Source of the DNA: Maribacter antarcticus DSM 21422
GTDB lineage: Bacteria > Bacteroidota > Bacteroidia > Flavobacteriales > Flavobacteriaceae
Direction of reading: 5' to 3'
Assembly (NCBI RefSeq): GCF_000621125.1
Contig: NZ_KK211214.1
Span: 267,461-331,460 of the forward strand
DNA length: 64,000 nucleotides
The position numbers and the translations under genes were made by a program. The notes below the pieces were generated by a model. That model searched no databases. It worked only from the letters and a program-made list of their open reading frames with translations, and was not told the DNA's origin. Positions within the stretch are counted from its first letter, which is position 1; each line of letters opens with the position of its first letter. This document shows positions 37,564 through 46,726 of the stretch, piece by piece.

Positions 37564-38735
37564 TTAATCTGAAATCGTTAGTCCTAATTTATAGATTGTC
37601 TCATCAAACGCACAGATATATAGTTCGTTATCGTTGTCCGTTCCAAAGGAAGTGATGCTCAATCTAGATTCCAATACTAGTTCATTCGTATTGTCCGTGG
37701 TGTTCAAAGCCCAAATACGGCCACTCACAAAATCGCCATAAATATATTTACCACTTAGGGAAGATATGGCAGTGCCCCGATAAACAAAACCACCGGTTAT
37801 GGAACGGTCACCATTGTCATGGCCATATTCAAATACAGGTGCAGTAAGTCCGGTTGTTTCCCAATCCCCAGAAAAGCAAGACGTGCCCTTAAGAATTTTC
37901 CAGCCATAATTACCTCCCGAAATAATTACATTTATCTCCTCACGTTCCCCTTGCCCAACATCACTGGTCCAGAGCGACCCATTTTGAGAATCAAAACTCA
38001 GGCGCCAAGGATTGCGAAGGACGTAAGCATAGATTTCGGGTCTTACCTGTGGCTCGTTTACAAATGGGTTGCTGGAAGGAATGGCATAATTTAATCCGTT
38101 TTCACGATTGTCCACATCAATTCTGAGTATATTTCCCAATAGGTTATTTCTATTCTGCGCATTATTTTCTGGGTCTCCTCCTGTTCCTCCATCACCCACG
38201 GCAAGGTATAAAAGGCCGTCTGGGCCAAAGGAAATCTAATTACCATTATGGTTGGTGAGTGGCTGTGGAATTTCTAAAAGTACCTCCTCGCTACCAGCAT
38301 CGGCTATATTGGCATCTGAAGATACTGTAAATCTTGAAATAATAGATAACGTTGCGGTGGGTGTGTAATAAACATAAAAGTATCCGTTACTACTATATTT
38401 AGGATGGAAGGCTAATCCCAACAGGCCCTGTTCACTGGTGGTAGAAATGTTTGATAGATTCAAAAAATTGGTGGTGTTCATTGCGGTGGTATCATTTTCG
38501 AAGACCACAATACGTCCTCTTTTTTCAACTACAAAAAGAGGTTCGGTATCATCGACAGGTGTCTGAAGGTCCAAAAGCTAACTAAAAGATAAGCTTGGAA
38601 ATAGCTCGATAAGAGCAATGGTTTTTTCTTCCTCATCAATTAATTCTATTTTGGAGTCGTCGGAATGACAAGAAAAGAGGATTGTTAAAAGTAGGCTTTA
38701 AATAATTTTAAAACCTTAATAACATGTAGGGTTTA
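37564..38735 (-). pseudogene. PQQ-dependent sugar dehydrogenase-like lipoprotein gene with several lesions
   Basis: The minus-strand frame encodes a glucose/sorbosone dehydrogenase beta-propeller: LDLQTPVDDTEPLFVVEKRG, GLLGLAFHPKYSSNGYFYVYY, PLTNHNGN, then TAG at 38236-38238, then ISFGPDGLLYLAVGDGGTGG through GNYGWKILKGTSCF and FGTDNDNELYICAF. Homologues read through the stop with a Gln-like residue, so CAG to TAG is likely. Upstream, the same frame reads IELFPSLSFS then TAG at 38578-38580, and further up a lipoprotein signal LLLTILFSCHSDDS, which needs one more base in the A4 run at 38687-38690 to join KVLKLFKAYF. The 5' limit is approximate. The enzyme would oxidise aldoses in the periplasm with PQQ. 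Confidence 0.8.
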
Positions 38736-38739
38736 CTAT

Positions 38740-39257
38740 CATATACGGAGATAAATACCCAAATGGATTATGTGGATAATCTTAAATTATGCTAAAGTTT
38801 TCCATATAGTATTTTGAAAAGTGCAAAAGAGTTGTAAACCAAAAACAAGAGTTACGGAATTGATTACAGGCAAAGTATAAAAAGTATAGTTAGAAGTTCT
38901 TGCTTGGCAGGTATTATAGGTAGGTGTTACTATGGTAATAGCATTAGAATATCCTATTCATAAGGCTTTTGGTACGCTTTAGGTATAACAGCTTAAAATA
39001 TGAATTATCTGTAAGAATTTAATGTTCAACACTAGCTTAGTTTCGGTCAGTTTTGTTAAAGGATTACTGGAAATTTTATTTTTAATTCTTTTTTTGAGCT
39101 ACGCCGAGCGAATAAGTTTTTTTAGTTATCTAAACCGCATTTATATTTTAACTTGTACGTACAAGTTAAAATAACTATATTACCTTTTAATTTAGTTTGT
39201 TTTTAGAGGATATCATAAAAACCTTTAAATGGATATAAATTTTATAAAGAAAACATT
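38740..39257. other. AT-rich intergenic region upstream of the sugar operon
   Basis: About 500 bases hold no supportable gene. The notable element is the perfect palindrome at 39146-39171, described separately. The remainder is AT-rich with scattered stops in all frames, and I could not assign a promoter by consensus. Confidence 0.5.
39146..39171. promoter_or_regulatory. Perfect 26-bp palindrome, likely GntR operator
   Basis: The half-site TTTTAACTTGTAC is followed immediately by its exact reverse complement, giving a perfect 26-bp inverted repeat centred between 39158 and 39159. It lies 86 bases before the first gene of the operon. The core TTGTACGTACAA has the G-T...A-C symmetry of GntR/HutC-type operators, and a HutC-type GntR regulator is encoded at the far end of this gene set. 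Confidence 0.7.
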
Positions 39258-40454
39258 ATGAGAATCGCCATGCTAGGCTCGGGTTTCATCGCCCGTTTTT
39301 ATGCTGAATCATTACATGCCCAACGCAGAAAGGACCATGTTGTCATAGTCTATTCAAGAAACAAGGATAATGCAAAACGTTTTTCCGATGATTATGGACT
39401 TCCATATTTCAGTACCAATATGGACGAAGCTATCGCGCACCGCGAAGTCGATATAGTACTCATAGCGCTTCCCAACCACCTCCATGAAGCTGCAGTTATG
39501 GCCTGTGTAAAAGCAAAAAAGCATGTCATTTGTACCAAACCACTCGGTCGAAATGCGGAGGAAGCCAAACGTATGCTCGATGCCGTTGAGGAAGCTGGAA
39601 TTTTTGGGGGTTACCTAGAAGATCTTTGTTATACGCCAAAATTTTTAAAATCTATGGAGAGTGTAAAACGTGGGGATATTGGGAGGGTGCTATGGGCCAA
39701 GTCTCGTGAGGCACACCCTGGACCTCATAGCGACTGGTTTTGGGACAAGGAAAAATCTGGCGGGGGTGCCATTATAGATCTCGGTTGCCATTGTGTGGAA
39801 ATCAGTCGGAATTTTATCGGCAAAAATATAAAGCCTTTAGAGGTTATGTGCTGGGCAGATACCCAAGTGCATCCCATTGATGCGGAAGACCATGCTATTG
39901 GCCTTGTGAAATACGCTAACGGAGCAATAGGTCAATTTGAGGTTAGCTGGACCTTTAGGGGTGGTATGGACCTCCGCGATGAGGTTATGGGCACCGAAGG
40001 AACCATTTGGGTAAATAGTTTTTTACGTACTGGTTTTGAGATGTTCACCACAGGAAAAGGAGGAGACGGCTATGTGGCTGAAAAGGCCGAATCTAATACA
40101 GGTTGGTTATTTCCGGTAGGTGATGAGGCGCACGAATTGGGCTATCCGCACATGTTCACGGATATGTTTACGGCCATAGAGGAAAAGCGCGAGTCATTAG
40201 AAACCTTTTATGATGGGTACGTAGTCAATGCTATTTTGGATGCAGCTTTCAAATCTGCAGAAACTAAACTTTGGGAACCTGTACTATTGGAAGATTGGCG
40301 TGGTGACGAACCAATTGAATCCGAAAAGCAATGGCACTCCTACGATGACGAACATTATTTGATTAAAGAAGAAGTCTTGCCAAACGGTGATGTGACCTTA
40401 ATATTAAAGCATAAAAAATCTGGTAAAATATCCCATAAGGTAACTAAGGTGTAG
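39258..40454 (+). CDS. Gfo/Idh/MocA-family sugar oxidoreductase
   Basis: The 398-residue cytoplasmic protein has no signal peptide. It shows RIAMLGSGFIARFYAE (Rossmann GxGxxA-like), LPNHLHEAAVMAC, TKPLGRNAEEAKRMLD (the catalytic Lys region, with Thr in place of the more common Glu), then GGGAIIDLGCHCVEI in the substrate domain. Family members oxidise or reduce sugars, cyclitols or their phosphates with NAD(P). It is the first gene after the palindrome and on the same strand as the SDR, ROK, SIS, FAD and lactonase-like genes, though a 485-base gap with a gene remnant follows it. The substrate is unknown. Confidence 0.9.
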   Translation: MRIAMLGSGFIARFYAESLHAQRRKDHVVIVYSRNKDNAKRFSDDYGLPYFSTNMDEAIAHREVDIVLIALPNHLHEAAVMACVKAKKHVICTKPLGRNAEEAKRMLDAVEEAGIFGGYLEDLCYTPKFLKSMESVKRGDIGRVLWAKSREAHPGPHSDWFWDKEKSGGGAIIDLGCHCVEISRNFIGKNIKPLEVMCWADTQVHPIDAEDHAIGLVKYANGAIGQFEVSWTFRGGMDLRDEVMGTEGTIWVNSFLRTGFEMFTTGKGGDGYVAEKAESNTGWLFPVGDEAHELGYPHMFTDMFTAIEEKRESLETFYDGYVVNAILDAAFKSAETKLWEPVLLEDWRGDEPIESEKQWHSYDDEHYLIKEEVLPNGDVTLILKHKKSGKISHKVTKV

Positions 40455-40650
40455 CAATTTTTACTACTTATAGTTGCTTGCAAGAGACCTATCTAAAAGC
40501 AGACCACGTCTTAAATTTAAAGTTTAAAATAGGAACATTAACGGAAAGGGAATCACGAAAAAAACCTCTTTGACCTGTATGATATTGACAGTAAGGGCAG
40601 CGGATTCTACCGTTAAGGAATTAAATAAAATGAACTTTTAAGGAATTTCG

Positions 40651-40929
40651 ATGAAAAGAAAAGTATGTTTAAATAGATTAGTTCTAGGTACGCACACGGC
40701 TATTTTACGTTCTTCGGTTAGCTTATTAGAAAGCGGTTCCTGCACGTCAAAATTGAGCAGTATAATTTCCCAAGTAGATGTGCCCTTTTTGGATACACAG
40801 GCACATTACTTTAATATATTAAAAACTATGACTTTTTTAGGTTATTTTACTTCGAAAATTGGCAGTATTCAAGCACGCCAATACGTATCCCTTCTTAAAA
40901 ATTTGAAGCATATATTTCCAACAACCTAG
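40651..40929 (+). pseudogene. Remnant of a gluconate 2-dehydrogenase subunit 3-like gene
   Basis: The 92-residue open frame starts like a Tat/lipoprotein leader (MKRKVCLNRLVLGTHTAIL...LLESGSC) and then jumps to VDVPFLDTQAHYF and MTFLGYFTSKIGSIQARQYV, resembling the C-terminal region of Gluconate_2-dh3 proteins (family form FTSEIGATQALRY). The middle part (over 60 residues) is missing and several conserved residues are changed, so it looks like an internally deleted, decayed copy. The Gluconate_2-dh3 partner, a GMC oxidoreductase, is not in the window. The identification rests on motif resemblance only. Confidence 0.45.
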
Positions 40930-40939
40930 GTACTAAAGT

Positions 40940-41740
40940 ATGGGCGACATAACAACTATGGATTTTAAGAACACTACATACATCATCATGGGCGGCACCA
41001 CAGGAATGGGTCTCGCTGCAGCAATGGAATTAAAGGCAAACGGAGCAAATATACTCGTTGTAGGTAGAAACGAGGATAGTTGTAGGATTGCCACACAGGA
41101 ATTAGGTAAAGATACATTGGTCTTATCTGGTGATGCAATAAATGCCAAAACCATGGAGAAAGCCATTAAAATGGCACATAATACTTTTGGAAACATAACT
41201 GGACTCTTTCATGTTGCTGGCGGAAGCGGTCGCCAATGGGGCGATGGACCGTTGCACACCATTAGCTTGGAGGGTTGGAATAAGACCATGGAGCTTAATC
41301 TTACTTCAATGATGCTTTCCAATCAGGCTATGGTTAATTATTTTTTGGAACATAAAGCTACAGGGGTCATTCTAAATATGGGGTCTGTTTTAGGCTACTC
41401 GCCTTCGCCTAAATATTTTGTAACACATGCGTATGCTGCAGCGAAATCTGCCATCATAGGATTTTCAAAATCTATAGCGGCGTATTATGCGGAAAATAAT
41501 ATTCGTGTAAATGTAATTGCGCCTAGTCTTTTTAGTACTCCAATGGCACGACGAGCGGCCGAGGATGAAAAAATCCTGAGGTTCATAAAAACAAAACAAC
41601 CTTTGGACGGTGGGCGTACCGGCGTGTCCGAAGATATTAACAATGCCGTTTTGATGTTTCTTCATCCTCATTCCAAATTTATCACGGGTCAAGTTTTAGC
41701 CGTAGATGGCGGATGGGCATTGAGCGAAGGGCAATATTGA
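40940..41740 (+). CDS. SDR-family oxidoreductase of the sugar operon
   Basis: The 266-residue SDR has YIIMGGTTGMGLAAA (NAD(P) site), a catalytic Ser in NMGSVLGYS, HAYAAAKSAI (Tyr-x-x-x-Lys) and the C-terminal QVLAVDGGWAL. A second ATG at 40958 is an alternative start. It is followed by the ROK gene after 13 bases, so it is part of a tight operon with ROK, SIS, FAD oxidoreductase and lactonase-like genes. A role in oxidising or reducing a sugar or sugar-acid intermediate is likely but not defined. Confidence 0.88.
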   Translation: MGDITTMDFKNTTYIIMGGTTGMGLAAAMELKANGANILVVGRNEDSCRIATQELGKDTLVLSGDAINAKTMEKAIKMAHNTFGNITGLFHVAGGSGRQWGDGPLHTISLEGWNKTMELNLTSMMLSNQAMVNYFLEHKATGVILNMGSVLGYSPSPKYFVTHAYAAAKSAIIGFSKSIAAYYAENNIRVNVIAPSLFSTPMARRAAEDEKILRFIKTKQPLDGGRTGVSEDINNAVLMFLHPHSKFITGQVLAVDGGWALSEGQY

Positions 41741-41753
41741 TGGGAGCTTTATA

Positions 41754-42662
41754 ATGGAAAAATACTATTTAGGAATCGATATTGGAGGAACAAAAATAAA
41801 GCTTGTTGTTCTTGATGAACACGGCACTATCCTTGAGAAAAACGAGACGTTGACCGAGGACGGTGCATCCGAACAGGAACTTTGGAGGAGAAAAATAATT
41901 ACAATTATTCAACAAAAAACTAAGCAGTATGACGAGACTGATCAAAATGATTTTCGTATTGGTATTTCCGCACCCGGTCTGGTTGATTCAAAAAATAAAA
42001 TGATACTTCACATGCCAGAACGTTTAAAGGGTATTGAAGGTTTCAATTGGTCGTTGGAACTCGGTCAAGATATTAGTGTGATAAATGACGGACACTCTGC
42101 TTGCCTGGCAGAATACGAGTCTTTTTACCAAACCAAAGGCGTTCTACATTTTTTAATGCTGACTTTGGGTACGGGAGTTGGCGGCGGCATTATCATCAAC
42201 GGGCAATTATACCAGGGAAACCTGCAGCGCGCTGGGCATGTTGGGCACATGAGCGTGGACTACAACGGTGCGCCAACGATGACTAATATGCCCGGTAGCT
42301 TGGAACACGCCGTAGGTAATTTTTCGATTTATGAACGCACAAATGGACAGTATAATAGTGTTAAAGAGCTTGTAAACGCCTACGAGAAAGGAGATTCCAA
42401 AGCTGAAGTTTGGTGGTTGGAATCCGTTCAAAAATTAGCCATCGGTTTGGCGTCGTTGACGAATATACTTTCTCCAGAATACATTGTTTTGGGCGGAGGA
42501 ATTTCTTCAGGGGCAGGGAAGGGCATTTTTGAACCGCTTGAAAAGTTTATGTCCGACTACGAATGGCGACCGGGTAATTACCAAACCAAAATTAAAGGTG
42601 CAAGATTGGGAGCATATGCAGGTGCTATAGGAGCGGCCTATTTTGTAAAGAACAATAGTTAA
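41754..42662 (+). CDS. ROK-family sugar kinase-like protein lacking the zinc-binding cysteines
   Basis: The 302-residue protein has the ATP phosphate-binding motif YLGIDIGGTKIKLVVLD, a catalytic Asp in VINDGHSACLAE, LTLGTGVGGGIIING and a C-terminal IVLGGGISSGAGKG. Most ROK kinases carry a CxCGxxGCxE zinc motif after the GHxxVD segment. Here that segment reads GHMSVDYNGAPTMTNMPGSLE, with no Cys, so zinc is not used. It has no helix-turn-helix, so it is an enzyme rather than a ROK repressor. It would phosphorylate a sugar or amino sugar; it sits next to an SIS isomerase. Confidence 0.87.
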   Translation: MEKYYLGIDIGGTKIKLVVLDEHGTILEKNETLTEDGASEQELWRRKIITIIQQKTKQYDETDQNDFRIGISAPGLVDSKNKMILHMPERLKGIEGFNWSLELGQDISVINDGHSACLAEYESFYQTKGVLHFLMLTLGTGVGGGIIINGQLYQGNLQRAGHVGHMSVDYNGAPTMTNMPGSLEHAVGNFSIYERTNGQYNSVKELVNAYEKGDSKAEVWWLESVQKLAIGLASLTNILSPEYIVLGGGISSGAGKGIFEPLEKFMSDYEWRPGNYQTKIKGARLGAYAGAIGAAYFVKNNS

Positions 42663-42675
42663 TCAAAACAAAGCA

Positions 42676-43467
42676 ATGAGCGTAACAAAGCAATATTTAG
42701 AAAAAGGGAAACATATTAGTTCCGTTGTGGAGCAACAGGAATCTATGATACAAGAAGTGGCAAAATTGTTTGCACAATCTATTTTAAATGGCAGAATGGT
42801 TCATCTCTTTGGATCCGGCCATAGCCGAATGATGGTAGAGGAAATGTGGCCAAGATATGGCTCCTTTCCGGGGTTCAATCCCATTGTAGAGCTCTCACTT
42901 TCATTCCATAATATGGTCGTAGGTGCGAACGGACAACGACAAGCGATGTTTCTGGAAAATGTTACGGGATTTGCTGCTAGGATTTTACGAAATTTTGATA
43001 CGAGTACCCATGATACCGCCCTGATTGTTTCTTCTAGCGGTTGTAATGTGGTACCTATTGAAATGGCAGAGGAGTTTCAAAAACGAAAGATTAAGGTTGT
43101 TGCGCTGGTAAGTAAATTGCATTTGGAAGGAAGTACATCCAAAAAGGCCGATGGAAAAAAATTAATAGATTTTGCCGACTATGTCTTGGATACTGGAGCT
43201 CCCTTGGGTGATGCAATGATTTATTTAGATGGACTGGATTCCCCTGTGGCTCCCGGGTCCACCTTGGGCGGGGTACTGCTGATCAATTGCCTGAAAGCTG
43301 AGATTGCAAAAATACTTCATGAAAGCGGAAAGTCCCCCAAAGTGTTGAGTAGTGGTAAAATCGTAGGCGAACAACGCGCCATAGATCTCTTTGAATCTGC
43401 GTATGACGAGCATGCACATTTAATGGCCAAATTATACGAGAATGTAGGAAATCCAAAGAAAGCATAA
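42676..43467 (+). CDS. SIS-domain sugar isomerase-like protein (UPF0309 type)
   Basis: The 263-residue protein has an SIS (sugar isomerase) fold with VHLFGSGHSRMMVEE, LIVSSSGCNVVPIEMA and APGSTLGGVLLINCL. The pattern GSGHS...NPI...SSSG.N.VPIEMA matches the UPF0309 group, whose reaction is not well defined. SIS enzymes bind phosphosugars and carry out isomerisation, deglycation or ether cleavage. The adjacent ROK kinase could make the phosphosugar. It is 13 bases from ROK, and its stop codon directly precedes the ATG of the FAD gene. Confidence 0.87.
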   Translation: MSVTKQYLEKGKHISSVVEQQESMIQEVAKLFAQSILNGRMVHLFGSGHSRMMVEEMWPRYGSFPGFNPIVELSLSFHNMVVGANGQRQAMFLENVTGFAARILRNFDTSTHDTALIVSSSGCNVVPIEMAEEFQKRKIKVVALVSKLHLEGSTSKKADGKKLIDFADYVLDTGAPLGDAMIYLDGLDSPVAPGSTLGGVLLINCLKAEIAKILHESGKSPKVLSSGKIVGEQRAIDLFESAYDEHAHLMAKLYENVGNPKKA

Positions 43468-44826
43468 ATGAATTTTTCAACAGTCGTATCCAAGGCCTTC
43501 CAGACCGATATCCTTATTATCGGCAGCGGTAGTGCCGGTGCAACGGCCGCTATCGCTGCAGCACAAGGAAAGTATAAGGTCATCCTAGTAGAACGCTATG
43601 GTTTTCCAGGTGGCACCTCCACACAAATGCTGGATACCTTCTACGGGTTTTTTACTCCTGGGGAAACCCCGCGCAAAATTGTGGGCGGTATCCCCGATCG
43701 CATTGTAAACGCATTGAATGCAACGGGCGATATGTTTTTACGTCCAAATACCTATGGTGCCGGAACGGGTGTTAATTATAATCCAGAGAAATTGAAATTG
43801 GTGTGGGATCAGCAATTGATAAAGAGCGGTGTTGCTCTTTATTACCATTCCACTTTAGTCGGGGTCGAACAAATTGGAGAGACGTCAACATGTGTATTTT
43901 TCCATAAGGGCATTGGGTTTTTTACCATAACTGCAAAGCGAGTTATTGATGCTTCTGGAGATGCCGATTATTGTCATTGGGCAGGTATTCCCTATGAAAA
44001 GGCAGGGGAAAAGGAACCGGCTCAAAGTATGACCACTACGTTTCGCATGTCAAACGTGGAGCATAAGGAATATGAAGCGGCGGGTGGTAAAAAAATGCTC
44101 AGGGAAAAAATGGCGGAAGCGTATGAAAAAGGAACACATCCCTTGCCACGAAAAGAAGGTTCGGCGCATGAGATGTGTCAACCGAAATGTATTTCTACCG
44201 TTGCTGTCAAAGTAACCGATTTAGACCCATTGGACGTGGAGGGAATAACAAAAGCGGAAATTGAAGGTCGAAAGCAATCGTTTATTTTTGAGGACTTTTT
44301 TAGGGCGGAAATACCCGGATATCAGAATGCTAAGATTATAGGACTATCACATCAAATCGGCGTTCGTGAAACGCGGCGTGTGTATGGGAATTATCGCCTT
44401 ACCAAAAAAGACTGTATGACTGCAAAAACTTTTGACGATCAAATTTTTCTTTGTGGTGCACCCATAGAAGACCACAGAAAAGGGAGCAATGGCTATTCTG
44501 AGACCTATTGGCAATACGTGCCTAAAGGGGGAACTTACGGGGTTCCTTATGGCACCATCGTGCCAAAGGAAAGTAGTAATACGTGGGTCGTTGGACGTTG
44601 TTTTTCGGCTACCCATGATGCGCATGCTTCCTGCCGTTCCATGGCGCAGACCATGAGTATGGGTCAGGCGGCGGGTACTGCTGCGGTATTATCCCTAGAT
44701 AGCGATTTAGACGCACAAAACATAGCTGTAAAAAGGCTACAGGATTCACTTATACAACTAGGGGCTATCGTACAGATGCCAGATAAAATCGCGAATATTT
44801 CCCGCAACGGTTGGACCAATAATTAA
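43468..44826 (+). CDS. FAD-dependent oxidoreductase
   Basis: The 452-residue protein starts with an FAD-binding Rossmann motif (ILIIGSGSAGATAAIAAAQG, then VILVERYGFPGGTS) and has VIDASGDADYCHWAG, characteristic of the FAD_oxidored group (PF12831), and a C-terminal VGRCFSATHDAHASCRSM and AGTAAVL. There is no signal peptide, so it is cytoplasmic. Members of this group act on hydroxy acids, sugars and other small molecules, but few have known substrates. The ATG follows the SIS stop with no gap (translation coupling). The lactonase-like gene starts four bases after its stop. Confidence 0.87.
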   Translation: MNFSTVVSKAFQTDILIIGSGSAGATAAIAAAQGKYKVILVERYGFPGGTSTQMLDTFYGFFTPGETPRKIVGGIPDRIVNALNATGDMFLRPNTYGAGTGVNYNPEKLKLVWDQQLIKSGVALYYHSTLVGVEQIGETSTCVFFHKGIGFFTITAKRVIDASGDADYCHWAGIPYEKAGEKEPAQSMTTTFRMSNVEHKEYEAAGGKKMLREKMAEAYEKGTHPLPRKEGSAHEMCQPKCISTVAVKVTDLDPLDVEGITKAEIEGRKQSFIFEDFFRAEIPGYQNAKIIGLSHQIGVRETRRVYGNYRLTKKDCMTAKTFDDQIFLCGAPIEDHRKGSNGYSETYWQYVPKGGTYGVPYGTIVPKESSNTWVVGRCFSATHDAHASCRSMAQTMSMGQAAGTAAVLSLDSDLDAQNIAVKRLQDSLIQLGAIVQMPDKIANISRNGWTNN

Positions 44827-44830
44827 GAAT

Positions 44831-45784
44831 ATGTCAAAGAAGTTTTTTAGAACAATTTTAGGCGATACATCCAGTACAGAAATGGGGCTGACCTATTCCC
44901 ACGAACATATCATAATCGATGACGGGTATGTAACGGGCAAACATCCAGAGTTTTTATTGAATGATGTAGCTAAAATTTCTGAAGAACTTGGTCATTTTTA
45001 CCAAGCTGGAGGAAGGACTGTGGTAGACGCTATGCCTGCCAATACAGGGCGAAATATTTTGAAATCGGTTGACGTAAGTAAAAGAAGTGGTGTTCAAATC
45101 ATTCAAACTACGGGGATTCATTTAGAACAATATTATCCAGAAAATCATTGGCTATACGCGTATACGGAAGACGAGCTTACCCGACTTTTTATTGCCGATG
45201 TAGAAGAAGGAATAGATGAATTTGATTACTCCGGCCCGTTTGTAAAAAGGACTGCACATAAGGCCGGATTGATAAAGCTTGCAACGGATGACAATCCCTT
45301 TACAAAACATCAAGAGAAAATATTCCGTGCTGTCGTCAACACCCACTTAGAAACGGGTGTACCCATTCTTACCCATACCAATTTTGGTAGACAGGCACTA
45401 GAACAGGCCAAACTTTTTGAAAAACTGGGCGCAAAATTGGACCATGTGGTGCTTTCTCATGTAGATAGGGCTAAAAGTGTAGACTATAACCGTGCCGTTC
45501 TGGATGTTGGGGTTCGTGTGGAATATGACAGTGCTTTCAGATGGAAAAAGGATGAACCCAACCATACGCTGAACCTTTTGGAAGTTATACTACCGGCCTA
45601 TCCGGACCAGATTACCTTAGGTATGGATATGGCCAAGAATGCCTATTGGAAAAGTTATGGTGGCAGCCCCGGACTAAATTATTTAATCGAGATTATTCCA
45701 AATTTTTTGAAGTCAAAGGGAATCGAGGTTTATTATAAGAACCTGTTTTTCGAGAACCCGAAACATCTGTACTCATTTTCTTAA
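44831..45784 (+). CDS. Phosphotriesterase-family hydrolase/lactonase-like protein
   Basis: The 317-residue amidohydrolase-superfamily protein has the metal ligands in order: YSHEHIIIDD (HxH), a carboxylated Lys in LIKLATD, His in LTHTNFG, His in VLSHVDR and Asp in TLGMDMAK. All ligands are present, so an active binuclear centre is expected. Several bacterial cog1735 phosphotriesterase homologues hydrolyse sugar lactones or phosphorylated sugar lactones, which fits an operon with kinase and dehydrogenases. True phosphotriesterase activity is not implied. It is the last gene on this strand; the GntR gene converges on it 11 bases away. Confidence 0.88.
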   Translation: MSKKFFRTILGDTSSTEMGLTYSHEHIIIDDGYVTGKHPEFLLNDVAKISEELGHFYQAGGRTVVDAMPANTGRNILKSVDVSKRSGVQIIQTTGIHLEQYYPENHWLYAYTEDELTRLFIADVEEGIDEFDYSGPFVKRTAHKAGLIKLATDDNPFTKHQEKIFRAVVNTHLETGVPILTHTNFGRQALEQAKLFEKLGAKLDHVVLSHVDRAKSVDYNRAVLDVGVRVEYDSAFRWKKDEPNHTLNLLEVILPAYPDQITLGMDMAKNAYWKSYGGSPGLNYLIEIIPNFLKSKGIEVYYKNLFFENPKHLYSFS

Positions 45785-45795
45785 CCATACCCGTA

Positions 45796-46506
45796 TCACA
45801 AAAAGTAGCTATTACGAATGGGATATTCTATAGTGTTACAATACAAATCTCCGTAAAGGTTAAAACCAGGTTTACTCGTTCGGAAGCGTACTGAAATATG
45901 TAAAATAGAATCCCCTTCCGTAACACCAAGATTTTCTGCTACTTCTTTCGATGCGGAAATTGACTTGAGTTCCTGTTCGGCACCCATGACTTCAATAAAA
46001 TATTTTTGGCTCAGTGTTTTGAAAAACGAACCCTGTACAAAATCATGCGGTTTGATTATGTCCATAGCGTCAAGTGCATACCAATTATTTTCCAAAACAA
46101 CGGGTTTGTTGTTAATACGTCTTACCCTTTGAAAATAAACACATTTTGACTCTCGTTCCTCCTTAGTTAAAGGGAAAGCTATAATAGGATCCCAATGCGT
46201 AATCTTTGGCTTTTTAGTTAGTATTGTTTGGACTTCATAATCCGTAGCTCCAGAAAAACCTTTGACTGTTAAAAGCCCTAAGGATTTCCTTCGTTCAATT
46301 ACTTTACTGCCTTTGCCTTGTTCCTTTTCAATAAAACCTTCTTTCAATAATTCGTCCAAGGCTTTTCTGGCTGTAGTTCTCGTAGTTTCAAATTTTTCGC
46401 AAATATCGTTTTCTGAGGGTAAATAAGTACCTACGGGATATGTTCCCGTTTGTATGCGCTTCTTTATAAATTCGTGAATTTGATAATATTTTTTAGTTGC
46501 TTTCAA
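45796..46506 (-). CDS. GntR-family regulator (HutC/UTRA type)
   Basis: The 236-residue protein has an N-terminal winged helix-turn-helix (about 8-75, YQIHEFIKKRIQTGTYPVG, LPSENDICEKFETTRTTARKALDELLKEGFIEK) and a C-terminal UTRA ligand domain (about 95-235). Members bind sugar phosphates or related metabolites and repress catabolic genes. It converges on the lactonase-like gene. The perfect palindrome upstream of the operon is the best candidate for its operator; no second copy was seen before its own gene. The ligand may be the operon's phosphorylated intermediate. Confidence 0.88.
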   Translation of the reverse strand: MKATKKYYQIHEFIKKRIQTGTYPVGTYLPSENDICEKFETTRTTARKALDELLKEGFIEKEQGKGSKVIERRKSLGLLTVKGFSGATDYEVQTILTKKPKITHWDPIIAFPLTKEERESKCVYFQRVRRINNKPVVLENNWYALDAMDIIKPHDFVQGSFFKTLSQKYFIEVMGAEQELKSISASKEVAENLGVTEGDSILHISVRFRTSKPGFNLYGDLYCNTIEYPIRNSYFL

Positions 46507-46726
46507 TCGTTAATTTAAAATTGGGTTGTTCTTTCTTAAATATAACTATTAAATTACCCGATACATTCCTAATTATATGGAAAAGAAAAGGCGGGAACTG
46601 CCCTCTGTGATATTTGCGTATTTTTAAACGAGTGTAGATGGTAAATAATCATATGTAGACGATATGTTTGTTTTAGACTTAAAGCATGCCGTTAGCGTAA
46701 AAGGCTTGCTTTAGAGAGTTGCTAAA

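Noticed and set aside
40455-40650. Short open stretch before the gluconate-DH3 remnant as an independent gene
   Set aside because: It is short, has no good start, and no motif beyond what the remnant shows.
39258-45784. Frl/Gfr-type deglycase operon (fructoselysine or glucosamine-amino acid use)
   Set aside because: The SIS protein fits the UPF0309 group better than FrlB-type deglycases, and there is no PTS or amino-sugar transporter; kept as an unknown pathway.
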